Shown one piece after another: positions 23,001 through 35,000 of a DNA stretch of 64,000 nt. Source of the stretch: Acanthaster planci (lineage: Eukaryota > Echinodermata > Asteroidea > Valvatida > Acanthasteridae); the NCBI RefSeq assembly GCF_001949145.1, contig NW_019091525.1, positions 44,117 through 108,116 of the forward strand, written 5' to 3'. Position 1 is the stretch's first letter, and each line of letters starts with the position of its first letter. The notes under the pieces are model-generated. The model ran no database searches, was not told the DNA's origin, and worked only from the letters and a program-made list of their open reading frames with translations. The position numbers were made by a program, and so were the translations under genes.

Positions 23001-26000
23001 TTTAAAGTTAATTTATAATTCATCAGTATATGATTTCTTCCAATTCTATTGACTGTTGTGATGTTGGTCATCTTGTTGGTGTAATAAGCTGACTCACTGA
23101 TGACTTGGTTAGCCAAGGCTGCATTTTAGTTAAATTTAAATGTTTTCAAGCAATTTTAAATTGGATTATGTTCAGAGTGCATGGCCCCAATGCTGAAAAC
23201 TTCGATATCAAACTTTTACACCATGCATATTAGTTTGTGTTTTTATTTCCAGCTGATGGCAGCCTGTATATGTTTGGCAGTGGTTCTGAAGGGCAGCTTG
23301 GCCTAGGTGATACTACTGAGACAGACATTCCAAGACCATTAACATTTGGAATTCCTGTCAAGCAAGTGTCATGTGGATACTACCACACAGCTATAGTTAC
23401 AGGTGTGTTATTGGAAATTCTGTCCAAGTAATGATCGGCAATCTCAAATTTAACTAAACTGTGAAGAGTATACATATACATGTAGATGATTCACAGTACC
23501 GTGAACCACCGAAAGGTTGCCATGAAAAGGCTTTTTTCCCAAGTTAGTTGACAGAAGCATGGCAATTATCAATGATTATTTGTAAGTTTTTTTAAGTTTT
23601 GGAACTTGTAGAAAAGTAACTTCTGTTGCTTCATCAAAACTATCCTGATGCGCTATACTCGAATACACTTACAAATCTTCTACCCAAACAAACAGGAAAA
23701 ATTCAAGTTGCCTTAATACAGCCAACAGAAAATGTGTCAGTGTTTGAACTGCAAAAGTGGGCTTTATGTTAACCACTTGCTAGTTCTCTATATTGTGAGT
23801 CACCTGTATTAATGATAGAATATGAAGTTCATTATTTACAGGTGCGTTAATTAACCACATGCTGCCAGGGAACCCGATTTCGAGTACCTTGGGTTTGTAC
23901 GCATAGCCGGGGTGCCCAAAATCGGACAAAATAAATGTAGCTAGGCCTTGTATCAAAACACTGTACTTGGAAAAAAAGACCATGCTGCTGGGAATTGCCA
24001 ACATCTTTTCAGTTGTCAATAGTGGAGGAAATCTGCCATTTGCTTTGAAAGATTACACTACTGCTCATAGTAAACGGAAGATGATCACCATGGTAACACC
24101 GTTACTGTTGTAACGGTGTTTGATACATGGTATGATCAAAGTGTCTTAATCTGCACGATGCATGATACCAGTACTTAATCCCTGCCGATGTCATAAAAAT
24201 CTCTTATCGTTCATCAGGCCAATAACTACACACTCAAAAACTGCAACTTATTGACATTGTTAACAGAACTTTTTATAATTCCCCTGGTAATTGGTACAAT
24301 GAACCACTTACGGCTTTGTTGTGATTCTTTGGCTTTTCTTCAATAAAGAATGTACGTGTACTCGTACATTTATTAACTTGTGAAACTCGACGTGTCAATG
24401 TTGGTTACAGTGTAAAGGAAGAAAACTATGCAGCTCCAACATTCCTAAAGTTCCACTAAAGCTGTTGTCAGTAGTAACCTTGTGTTTACCAGATCTTACA
24501 AAATTATTTTCAAAATGTTTAACTTTTAATTCAGACTGATAGGATCAATGAAAGTGACGACACTTTCCCAAGATTTGGATCGTTTCAACAAGTCCCTAGT
24601 CGCTTCTAAAGTTTCTTCGCGTATGAAGATAAATCAAGAGAAAAATCAATTTTTCATGCAGAATTACACTGAATTTTGATTGAAGAATTTCTTGGTTTGA
24701 AGGAAACTGCTTCATTTATCCAAATTCCAGTAAATTAAACCGAGAGCTTGCGTAAACTTTGAGTAGATTTAAACTGCCCAGTTCGTTACGAGCTATACCA
24801 CGTGCATGCGAGCCCCATGAAACCCCACCACGTCACACAAAACCTGTTACGCACATGTAGTTGAGTTTGCCACGTACAGGTATGTGCATACAATGTACAG
24901 GTTTTTCCTAAGTGATTTTTCCTAGTTCTGGATCGCTTGAAATAAAAACGTACCTCGTTTGTGTTGTTTTTCAGTTCTACATTTTACAAGAGGTGCTGTT
25001 TGAATTTGAATTGTAGCTGTTTCTTGTACAAAATTCGTTCTCAGGAAATTTCTAGAACAGAAATTTTGGCCAGCTTTCTGATTTGCACTTCGACGGTTTG
25101 TTAAAATTGATCAGAGGAGCTAAAAACTTGACAAAACTTTACAGGGCGATAGGTCACGCACTACGTGCCATTCAAATTACTTTTATCATACTCGAGATTC
25201 ATATTAACGTTTCCACATAATGAAAATGACTTTTTGAGTTTCCGCTTTTTTAATTTGGTCGAAAGCTGAACGCATTTTATGGATCATTCATTAACATGAT
25301 TAAGTACATGTAAATACATTGGGGACTCAAATACACGGGCGTAGCAGAAATGTACATGTATGTGACGTAATAGGTTCTTCAACTTGCAGCGGGGGGCACG
25401 TATCATTGGTCGCTTGCTGTATATAGCTGAAAAGTCAAAATCCACACAGTTTCTACTTTTTTATTTGAATTCTTATTTGTTGGCCAATTTTTCTCTAAAT
25501 TAAGAAATATGGGCAGTTCCACGGCAACATCAACCTCTGGGCCAAAATTTCAAACTGGTCCAAATGTGACAAATTACACTGTATATGCCATTTTGAAGCT
25601 TAAGGTGTATACTTTCGTGAAACATACTTCATTTCTAACAACATTCAAGAATTTGGCTTTTATATGATACTGAAAAATTGGTTTTAAATGCCGAGAAATT
25701 GGGGAAAATATTTCCCCTCTGCAAGATTTTCTGTTTTTTTGACTGATAACAATTTTTTTGTTCCAGTTTTGGTACAGTTTGAAGAGTACCCCAATAAGTA
25801 AACAATGAGAGAAATGAATTTTCAATTTCCTTTTGAAATTCTATATTTTGGCTTCCGGGATATTAACAATCCGTCTTAATATGTCGAATAAATATCACCT
25901 AACTGGCTGACATGCAGTTAAGTTACTCTTGTTTTTCTCTTCAGTTTTTATTCAGCTTTTACTATGAGTATCCTTGTTTCTCGTTTGTGTTTGTGATTGG

Positions 26001-29000
26001 GCGTCTTCTTGCTTTGATGAACTCTCCAAAACTTATATAATTGTTGATTCTACTGTCCTTTTTGTGGAACCCTCCGTTTGAGTGCCTACAGTATGTCAGC
26101 CATGTCGCATTGCTAGCTGTCTTCGGAAGAATCAACTCTTCTGTTCTTACTAAAGTGGGCCGGCATAGCCACAATATTCAGACCAATTGTGCATTTTTTT
26201 ATAAAAGCACCAAAATTGGCACAAATGTAGACAGGTACATGATAAACAAATGTAGATATTGGGGCATCTCAAATTTTGTCCCTGATAGCTGTGGCAACGT
26301 ATCTTACAAAATGGCCGCCAGCAGTTCTAGCACGTGTAATGATATGCCTAATTCTTAACGCCCGGAGGAGAGAGTTTAAATGTATTGATACATTGTTGCT
26401 TGCCACACATTACATTGCTGAACAACAGATTTTGTGATTTTGATCATAGTTTTAATTACCCCATTTATTGGCACAATTCCACCAGTTGGTGGCGCCCTCC
26501 ACAATCTCATTTACTGCATTGTTTCAGTGTATGTACTGACATGCATAAGATACTGTTCCATTTCAAATCCAAAGTAACAGATGTATTTTGAGCAGATGGA
26601 TGTCAAACTCCCATACATTGCCTATTTTCACTGTCGTGGACCCCTTCAACCACAGTCAAGTACATGTAAGTTAATGCGTTTCTATAGATTTTGGGAGGGT
26701 TTTCCCTAATTTTTTTATGTTGGTCTTTGAGAGAATGAGTAATTCCTATGTTTTAGAGAAAATGTCTATAATTAATCCTTGTTTTTAGTTTCGCAGTTAG
26801 AGAGTCATGTTAAGTGCACAATATCAATATATGTACAATTTTGCCTATATTTCTTGGCACAAAACCCTTTTTAAGATATTTAATAATTTTCAATTGTATA
26901 CATATCTTTTACAGTGCACTACAACTAAGATTTTATGGAAGAGTAACTCATCAATAATATCATGTCTAAAAGCTTGGTATTGGTTTGACCCGGAGCATCC
27001 TGCCCCGTCAACGTCAGCACATTCAGTTGAGACAAACTGGAAGCTTTGTTTTATTTGCCAAGAGGACAAAGCAGAGTCACTGACATGTCCTTCACAGTCT
27101 AGAAGGAAAGACATAGGGAGTGGCTACAAATCACTGGCAAACAATTTGATCAAATTTCATGAGCTCGGCCAACTTCCAAAAAGTCTGAAATTGGAAAGAC
27201 TCGATAATGGGAACGATATTGAAGTAGCCACGATCGCGAACAATGCTCAGTACCATCAGACATGCAGGCTCAAGTACAACACCACGATGTTGAAAAGAGC
27301 AGAAAATGAGAGATCCAGTCAGGGCCAAGATGTACCAGCTACATGCAAGCGTACCAAATTATGTTTACGGTCATCTAGTACCGAGAAAATTTCCCAAGAA
27401 GCCCTTTGTTTCTTCTGTGAACAATCGGCAGGCACTGATGATCTCCATGAAGTGGCCACATTCCAGTTGGACAGTAGGGTTCGGGCATGTGCAATGCTTC
27501 TTGAAGACACGAAACTACTGGCCAGACTCAGTGCAGGTGACATGGTGGCACTGGAAGCCAAGTACCATAGCAAATGCTTGGCCAGTTTGTACAATCGAGC
27601 CAGGAAGGCCAAGTCTAAAGAATCCAAGATCACTAATGTGGAAAGAAAGATATCAGGAACTGTCTTTGCAAAACTGGTCCTGTATATTGAGGAAACACGA
27701 CTTGATGCAGAGACTGCACCAGTCTTCAAACTGGCTGATCTTGCCCATCTGTACATGTCCAGATTGGAGCAGCAGGGAATTAAACTCGGTGCCCGAGTTC
27801 ACACCACGCGATTGAAGGAACGACTGTTGGCCCAATTTCGTGATATGCAGGCATACAACAAGGGCCAAGATGTCCTGCTGGCCTTCAACGAGGACCTTGG
27901 TGCTGCTCTTGGATAGGCATGTGAGATAGACAGCGACAGTGATGCAGTTCATCTTGCCCATGCAGCACAGGTGGTTCGACGCCATATGTTTGGGGGAACA
28001 GAGCCTTTTTATGGGTTCCCAGAAAGATGCCAGGAAGAATCTGTGCCACCACTGCTGCTTGCCTTAGTGAGCATGGTCCTAGAGGGCCCCAGCATTAAAG
28101 ACCAGATGGCACAGGCAGACACAACGCCTGCAGCACTTGCTATCTCCCAACTGCTGAAATTCAACAGCATTAAGCACAAGAGGAAGCATGACACCACAGC
28201 ATCCGTCACAGTCAGGCACCGCGCTGAGCAAGAGACACCAGTTCCCACGTACATAGGGCTCATGCTGCATGCTCACACACGAAAGAGGGAATTGGTAGAC
28301 AGACTTTCCCACTTGAGTATGAGCATCTCCTATGACCATGTTCTCCGGCTGTCAACACAGATGGGGAACAGTGTCTGCCAACAGTTTCAAAGAGATAAAG
28401 TAGTCTGCCCTCCCAAGATGCGTGGAAGTGTTTTCACAACTACAGCCATAGACAACATTGATCATAACCCAAGTGCAACCACAGCAAAGGAGTCCTTCCA
28501 TGGTACTGCAATCTCCCTCATCCAGCATCCTTTGTTCGATGGTGAAGGAGTAAATCGAAGCACTCTTACCACTGAAGGATCAGGAGATGCAAGCTCAAAG
28601 ACCATCAGCCACTTACCTTCCTACTACACTGATGTGCCCCCTGTAGCCACTCGTATCAAGAAGTCAGTTGTCCCAGTTGCTTGTGCGACATCCCTAGGTA
28701 GAGGTGACTTCAGACAACAGACTAAGGAGGAATACTTGTGGTTAGAGCACTCAAGGCAGGTCATTTAAGACAAAACTGGTACAGAGGATAACACATTTTG
28801 GGCTGCCTTTCATGCCAACCGCCAGACACCAGGAGATCAAGTGGTCTGCCCCACTGCCCTACTTCCTCTGTTCTTGGAGAGTGCCCATACAGTGGCCATG
28901 GTACTGCACTCAATGGATGTTGTGAGGAAAGCTGTGAAGCATTTAAATCCAGGACAGACACCAATAGTCACTCTTGATCAGCCACTGTTTGCCGTGGCTA

Positions 29001-32000
29001 AGCAAATCCAGTGGAAGTGGGCAGAAATCTACGGTGAAGACAAATTGGTCGTGATGTTTGGTGGGCTCCACATCGAGATGGCAGCCTTGAAGACACTCGG
29101 GGACTGGTTGAAAGGAAGTGGATGGGTACAAGCATTAGTACAAGCTGAAATTGCGAAATCAGGAACTGCTGACTCTTTCCTGCGAGCTTCCCACATGGCC
29201 CGCACACGAAGAGCTCACCAAGTCACAGCAGCTGCACTGTATATCCTGCAACAACGTGCCTACAGTCGTTACCGCTTGATGCATCCAGCAGACACAGGAG
29301 ATGAGAAATCCTTTGCAAAGTGGTGCAACCAAAGAGAACAGAGCTATCCTCAGTTTCAGTACTGGGCAGTTGTGCTTGAGCTAGAACTGTTTGTGCTGGT
29401 CTACGTGTGCTCTCTGCGACAGCCATCTTTCAAGATTTACCTCGATGCCTTGACAGAACTTGCACCTTGGTTCCATGCCCTAGACCACACCAACTATGCA
29501 AGATGGGTCCCTGTTCACCTTATGGACATGACTCAACTGCCAGAATAGCACCTGGAGTTAGCCAGGCAATTTAAAGCTGGCAACTTCACTGTGCAGAAGA
29601 CGAAGAAAGTGTTCTCTTCCATCGCCATTGACCAGGCACATGAACAAAACAATGCCTGCATCAAAGGGGATGGCGGAGCAGTTGGCTTAATTGACAATCC
29701 TAGTGCCCTGTGCCTTTGGATGGTTGCAGGACCAGAGGTACCCAGAGCAATAGAAGAATTTCAAAATGGACCCTGGCATACAGGTAGGGGGAAAGACACA
29801 TGTCACCACGCCCAGACAGCAAGTGTGCAGACAGCATTTGTCAAAGATGTCTGCTCTCTAGTCAGCGTAATTGGGTGACCCCTTTGAAGAAGAAAGCACA
29901 GACTTGATTGCCCTTGACACAAAGGAAGTGGCAGGTCCTACAGCAGTTGATACTGTCCAGAATGTGAACAGAATTGGTCAAGATCAATTTGACGCCTTCA
30001 CAAAGGAATGTCTGGTGGAAAGAACCAATCCCATTGATGATGTCATCCGTCGCAACAAGCTGAAGGTTTTCGGAAGTTCCATGCCTTCACAAAGGAATGT
30101 CTGGTGGAAAGAACCAATCCCATTGATGATGTCATCCGTCGCAACAAGCTGAAGGTTTTCGGAAGTTCCATACCAAAAACTGCAAGCAAAGGGAAGCATA
30201 AGCTGGTCTCACTGAAAAATGACGTCGCCCTCTTCTCGCGATTGTACATTGCTTGCCAGACAAGGGATGGAAATTTAAAGGAATTCTTTCGCCTTGAGAA
30301 TCAAGGCATTTCCTCCAGCGCTCTCTAATGATGGAAAGCTTCATCTAGGTGACAAGAGTCAACTGCTTACATGTTTGGAAAACTTCTGTGAAACCCAGTC
30401 AGATGCTCCTGCTACAACTTCTGTAATTCTTGATGGAGCTGCCTTCATCCAAATGTTGAAGCCAGCTGCTGCTAAAAGCTTTGATGAGTATGCCCATCAT
30501 ATCTTCATTCCATACCTGTCTACAAGGCTGCAAAACACGTCACGCCTTGACCTGGTGTGGGACAGATATGTTGCTGACTCACTGAAAGGTACAATGAAAG
30601 ACAAACGGGCAAGGAGTACGCAGACATGTAGTTGCTGCAGCACCCATACCCGGCAACTGGCAAAGCTTCCTCAGAGTGGACAGTAACAAGACTAAACTAT
30701 TCACATTCCTGTCGGAAGCTCTCTTCCAGTGGTTTGACCAAGAAGAAAAACAACTTGTAGTAACTGACAGAGAAGGAGTTCTTAGTAAGCCACGACTGCA
30801 GGATCTGGCTTCCCTTGCTCCTTGCAACCAAGAAGAAGCCGACAGTCGTATGCTGCTGCATGCATCCCATGCTGCCCTCCAAGGTCACCACAAGATAATG
30901 ATACGAACTGTTGACACAGATGTTGTAGTGTTGGCCGTGTCTATGGCACAGAAACTGCAAGAAGGTGATGAGTTATGGCTGGCATTCAGGTCTGGCAAGC
31001 ATTTTCGGTACCTTCCAGCACATGAAGTGGCAGCTAGCCTTGGACCAGACAAGGCACGAGCATTACCGATGTTTCATGCTCTGACAGGGTGTGACACTGT
31101 CTCCTGCTTTGCTGGGCATCGAAAGAAGTCTGCCTGGGAAGTTTGGAATGTCCTGCCAGAACTCACAGATGCACTGCTGAAGTTGTCTTGTGCACCATGT
31201 AACATACCAGAGGATGTCATGCTCAAGATTGAAAGGTTTGTTGTCCTGCTCTATGACAGAACAAGCACATGCACAGACGTTGACAAGGCACAAAAGAAAC
31301 TCTTCACCAGGAAGAACAACGTCCAACTGATACCACCGACCAGGGCAGCTCTGGTGCAGCATGCGAAAAGAGCAACTTATCAGGGAGGCTAAGTGTGGGG
31401 CCAAACATTGCTACCATCACCAGAGCTACCTCCACCGACTGACTGGGGCTGGACCAGGAAAGAGGAGGGCCTCTACAAGCCACTCTGGACTACACTATCT
31501 GAGGCATCCCAAATATGCTCCGAGCTGGTGTCATACAAGTACAAGAAGGGTTGTGTGAAGTGCTGCAAATACAAAAAGGCTGCACTTGAATGCACAGCCT
31601 TGTGTGTTTGTGAAGGAGAATGTTTGCAGCATTGACACCACAGCCTCCAGTGAAACATGAATGGACCAATCAATGTAAAATTGTTAAGGTCTACGACTCT
31701 GATTAGAACTGAAACACGATAGTTTATTGTGAATTGTACCCAATACATTGAATGGTACGGTCATATCTGTTGGCTGATCTATTAAATGCTTTGAGGACTT
31801 GATACTTTCCAACCAATGACAGCTGTGAACCAGTTCGAGTACTCCATCCATCACAGTGATGTTTTTGTTGTGGATAACAATGATGAATAAACAACCCTGA
31901 TTGTGAGCTTCACTAACATGTTTTAAAGTAGATTCAATGAGTAAGTAAACATTGCAAATGCACACAATTGCTAAGTCGTGGCTCTAGGGTAATTTTCATC

Positions 32001-35000
32001 CCAATGCTGTATATTTGGCTACTAAAGTGGCTGTTTGGTAGCCTCTAATGCCCAATTACTGTTTGTAATCACAACAAATGTATTGTAGAGCTTTCCATTG
32101 TTCAATTTATCCCACTGAGGCAGTCAAAGCCCTTTGAATTACGTGGTTCCGTACATTGATCTTAAAGTTTGGCCGCCATTTTGAAAAATGGCCGCCACAG
32201 CTGTGAAGAGCAAAATCAGAGATGCCCCAATATCCAGATTTGTTTATATTGTGTTAGTCTATCTCCATACCAGATTTTGTGCTTTTATCACAAAATGCAC
32301 AATAGGTTCACTGTGCTGCCCCTACTATTGATGAAAGTACAGTATCAACAATTCACATCTGTGCCCTGGTACTCTAACTATTAAGGTACTGATGCAGTAC
32401 AAATGATGTGCTTGACTGTGCATTCCTGAGTTCTTCGAATTTCACTAATATGGCGTTGTGTGTCGTCCATGATTGTCCTGGTTCATCGTTGGTTGACTAG
32501 TTTTGAGTTATTTCTGCTATTGTTGAATGGCCACACCCTTTGCTTCTACCATTGTTGAATGTCACACCTGAGTACTTTGCAATGCTGAATACTAAGCCAG
32601 TGATGAGTGCACTCCCCTTTGTTGTCTTCTTGGTACTGATGATCGGTGCTGAACCCCATTTTTCAAGCCGCAATGCTCACCAGTTCCATCGTCATAAATT
32701 GATGTCGGCATGTATTGCTGCTCCAGTATTAATACGTTGGGGATACTCTGGAAAACGAGCCTGATATAAGTCGAATTCAACGGCAACCTTCCAAACACCG
32801 ATTCTTGTGTGTGTTGATGTCCAACCAAACCCTGGTCCAGACGCACAAGTACAAAATTGTCAACCTGTCCGCTAATATACTCCTAGTCAACTCTACCAGA
32901 TCAAGGAACAGTGCGATAAATTTAGAGTCACCCCAGATGTATGATACCATATCAAGGACCTCGGCATCAATTCAAAACTCAGTACTTATAGAAGTAAACG
33001 AGCTGGTCTCAGGAAACAGAAACATCAACTTTTGAATGATAAGTCTAGGATCCCCGTGACAAGCAACAAATTCCTGTTATCATGGTTATCATAAGACCAA
33101 GATTTGAAAGAACAGTCAACTTTCGTGGTCATGAGTATTTAATTCGGCTGAGAAGATCAGATTGTAAAGTTGACTCTAGACAATATCATTTGCCTAGATT
33201 CCTATTGTCAAATATAAGATCATTGACTGCTAATTTTGATGAACTCAAAATTTATATCGGCACTAACAATGTTGATGGAATAACTGAAACTTGGCTGTTT
33301 TCCTGATACCCCAAATCAATTGTATACCTTACAAAACTTTTCTATGTTATCAAGGCCAAGGTGTGATTGTCGCTCAGGTGGTGGGGTGGCATTGTACACT
33401 AAACATCTTTTCAAGCCAAATTGTTGTACAGATTCCTAATGGAGTGGAGATCCTATGGTCAATAATGAAACCACGCCAACTGCCTCACCAAATTTCATGT
33501 TTGTCTGTATTGTGTACTATCCTCTTCGGAAAAATAATGCGCCAGAATATATCGATCATATTGCTTTTACTATTGAGTCTCTTTTGTTGCAATATCTGGA
33601 TGCTGGTATTTCTATAGCGGGACATTTCAACGATTTAAATATTCAGTCAATTCTGGATCATAATGATTTTGCACAAGTTGTTAATTGCCGTACTTGGGGT
33701 GGTAACATATTGGATAAGATCATAACTAATTATGCCACATTCTTTACTGATATTGACGTCCATGCTCCACTCGGTACGAGCGACCACAACTGTGTACATT
33801 GGGTCCCCAATCAGGATACCTATTGTACTCTACGTAATGTTACAAACAAAACTTTCCGCCCTTTCAAGGAAAGTGGGTTGAGATTATTTTCGAAACTGGA
33901 TAACCCATCATACATGGCACGAGTGTTTTCAATTGGATGATCCCTCTGCGCAGTGGAGCATGTTACTTAATTCGGTCAAGGAAAAACTTAATACTTACTT
34001 GCCAACAAAATGATCCGCCTGCATAGAACTGATAAACCTTGGATTTTCTCCCAGATTAAAGCTTGTATACGCCAAAGACAACAAGCTTTCAGCAATGGGA
34101 ATCTTGTTTTATGGTGTTATCTTCGAAACAAAACAATAGTATTACTAAGGCTAAGGTGACCTACTATAATACCCGGGTTCATAATTTAAAAATGACCAAT
34201 CCAAGAGCATGGTATAATCAGATTAAAATATTGACTGGTTGTGAGCAAGGTCCTAACCCAATTGCGATCCCTGGTATGGAATTTGGGGACACCCAACATC
34301 ATTTTCGTTTGGTTGCCGATAGGGTTAATGAATATTTTTGTTTGGTGGCTTCAGATTTACCTTACCTTGACCGGCATACCTTACCAGCGTTCCTTCCAAT
34401 GAATCAGGATGACTTGCCAGAGATCCAACCTCACCAGGTATATCGTGAACTTAGATCACTTAAACTTGGTAAGGCTGGTGTCTCTGATGATTTACCAGTG
34501 CATATTATACGTGAGTACGCGTATGAGTTATGCTATCCGTGAACTCGTATTTTGAATACCTCATTTAGAAGTGCTTAAATTGTGCCAATCCCTAAGTCGC
34601 ATCCTGCAACCTTAGAGAACTTAAGACCTATCGCACTGACTAGCCACTTTGCGAAAAATTGCGGAATTGTTTATTGCGAAGTGGCTTTTAGAAGACATAG
34701 AAATGAGTATAGACCCAAACCAATATGGGAACCGCCGCGGATTGTCGACTTCACGTTAGCTTATTAGTTTACTTCATGAAATTTATGCAAATGCAGAAAA
34801 TCCTAAGGCAACGTCTACAGTGGTCTTAACAGATTTCTCAAAGGTGTTTGATCGCATAGACCATAATATTATAGCTCATTCATTATTCCAACTCAATGTA
34901 AGGCCTACTATTATAAGTTGGATTTTGAGTTTTTTGGATTGTCATCGTCAGTGTGTTAAATACGGTATTTCGGGACCAGGTCTGAATGGAGTACAGTTCA

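Larger units (their letters stand above)
26183..32303. mobile_element. 6.1 kb DNA transposon relic bounded by about 130 bp inverted repeats
   Basis: 26183-26318 matches the reverse complement of 32171-32303. Shared blocks include ATTGTGCATTTT, ATAAAAGCAC, ATAAACAAAT, GATATTGGGGCATCTC, AGCTGTGGC and AAAATGGCCGCC. They enclose a broken plus-strand ORF of about 4.6 kb. The true outer ends and target duplication were not found; weak similarity continues outward (ATTGTTGATTCTACTGT near 26040 against the sequence near 32370). I do not recognise its superfamily. Confidence 0.75.

Noticed and set aside
28009-31063. Minus-strand open frames within the 6-kb transposon relic
   Set aside because: They overlap the better supported plus-strand relic and show no recognisable protein.
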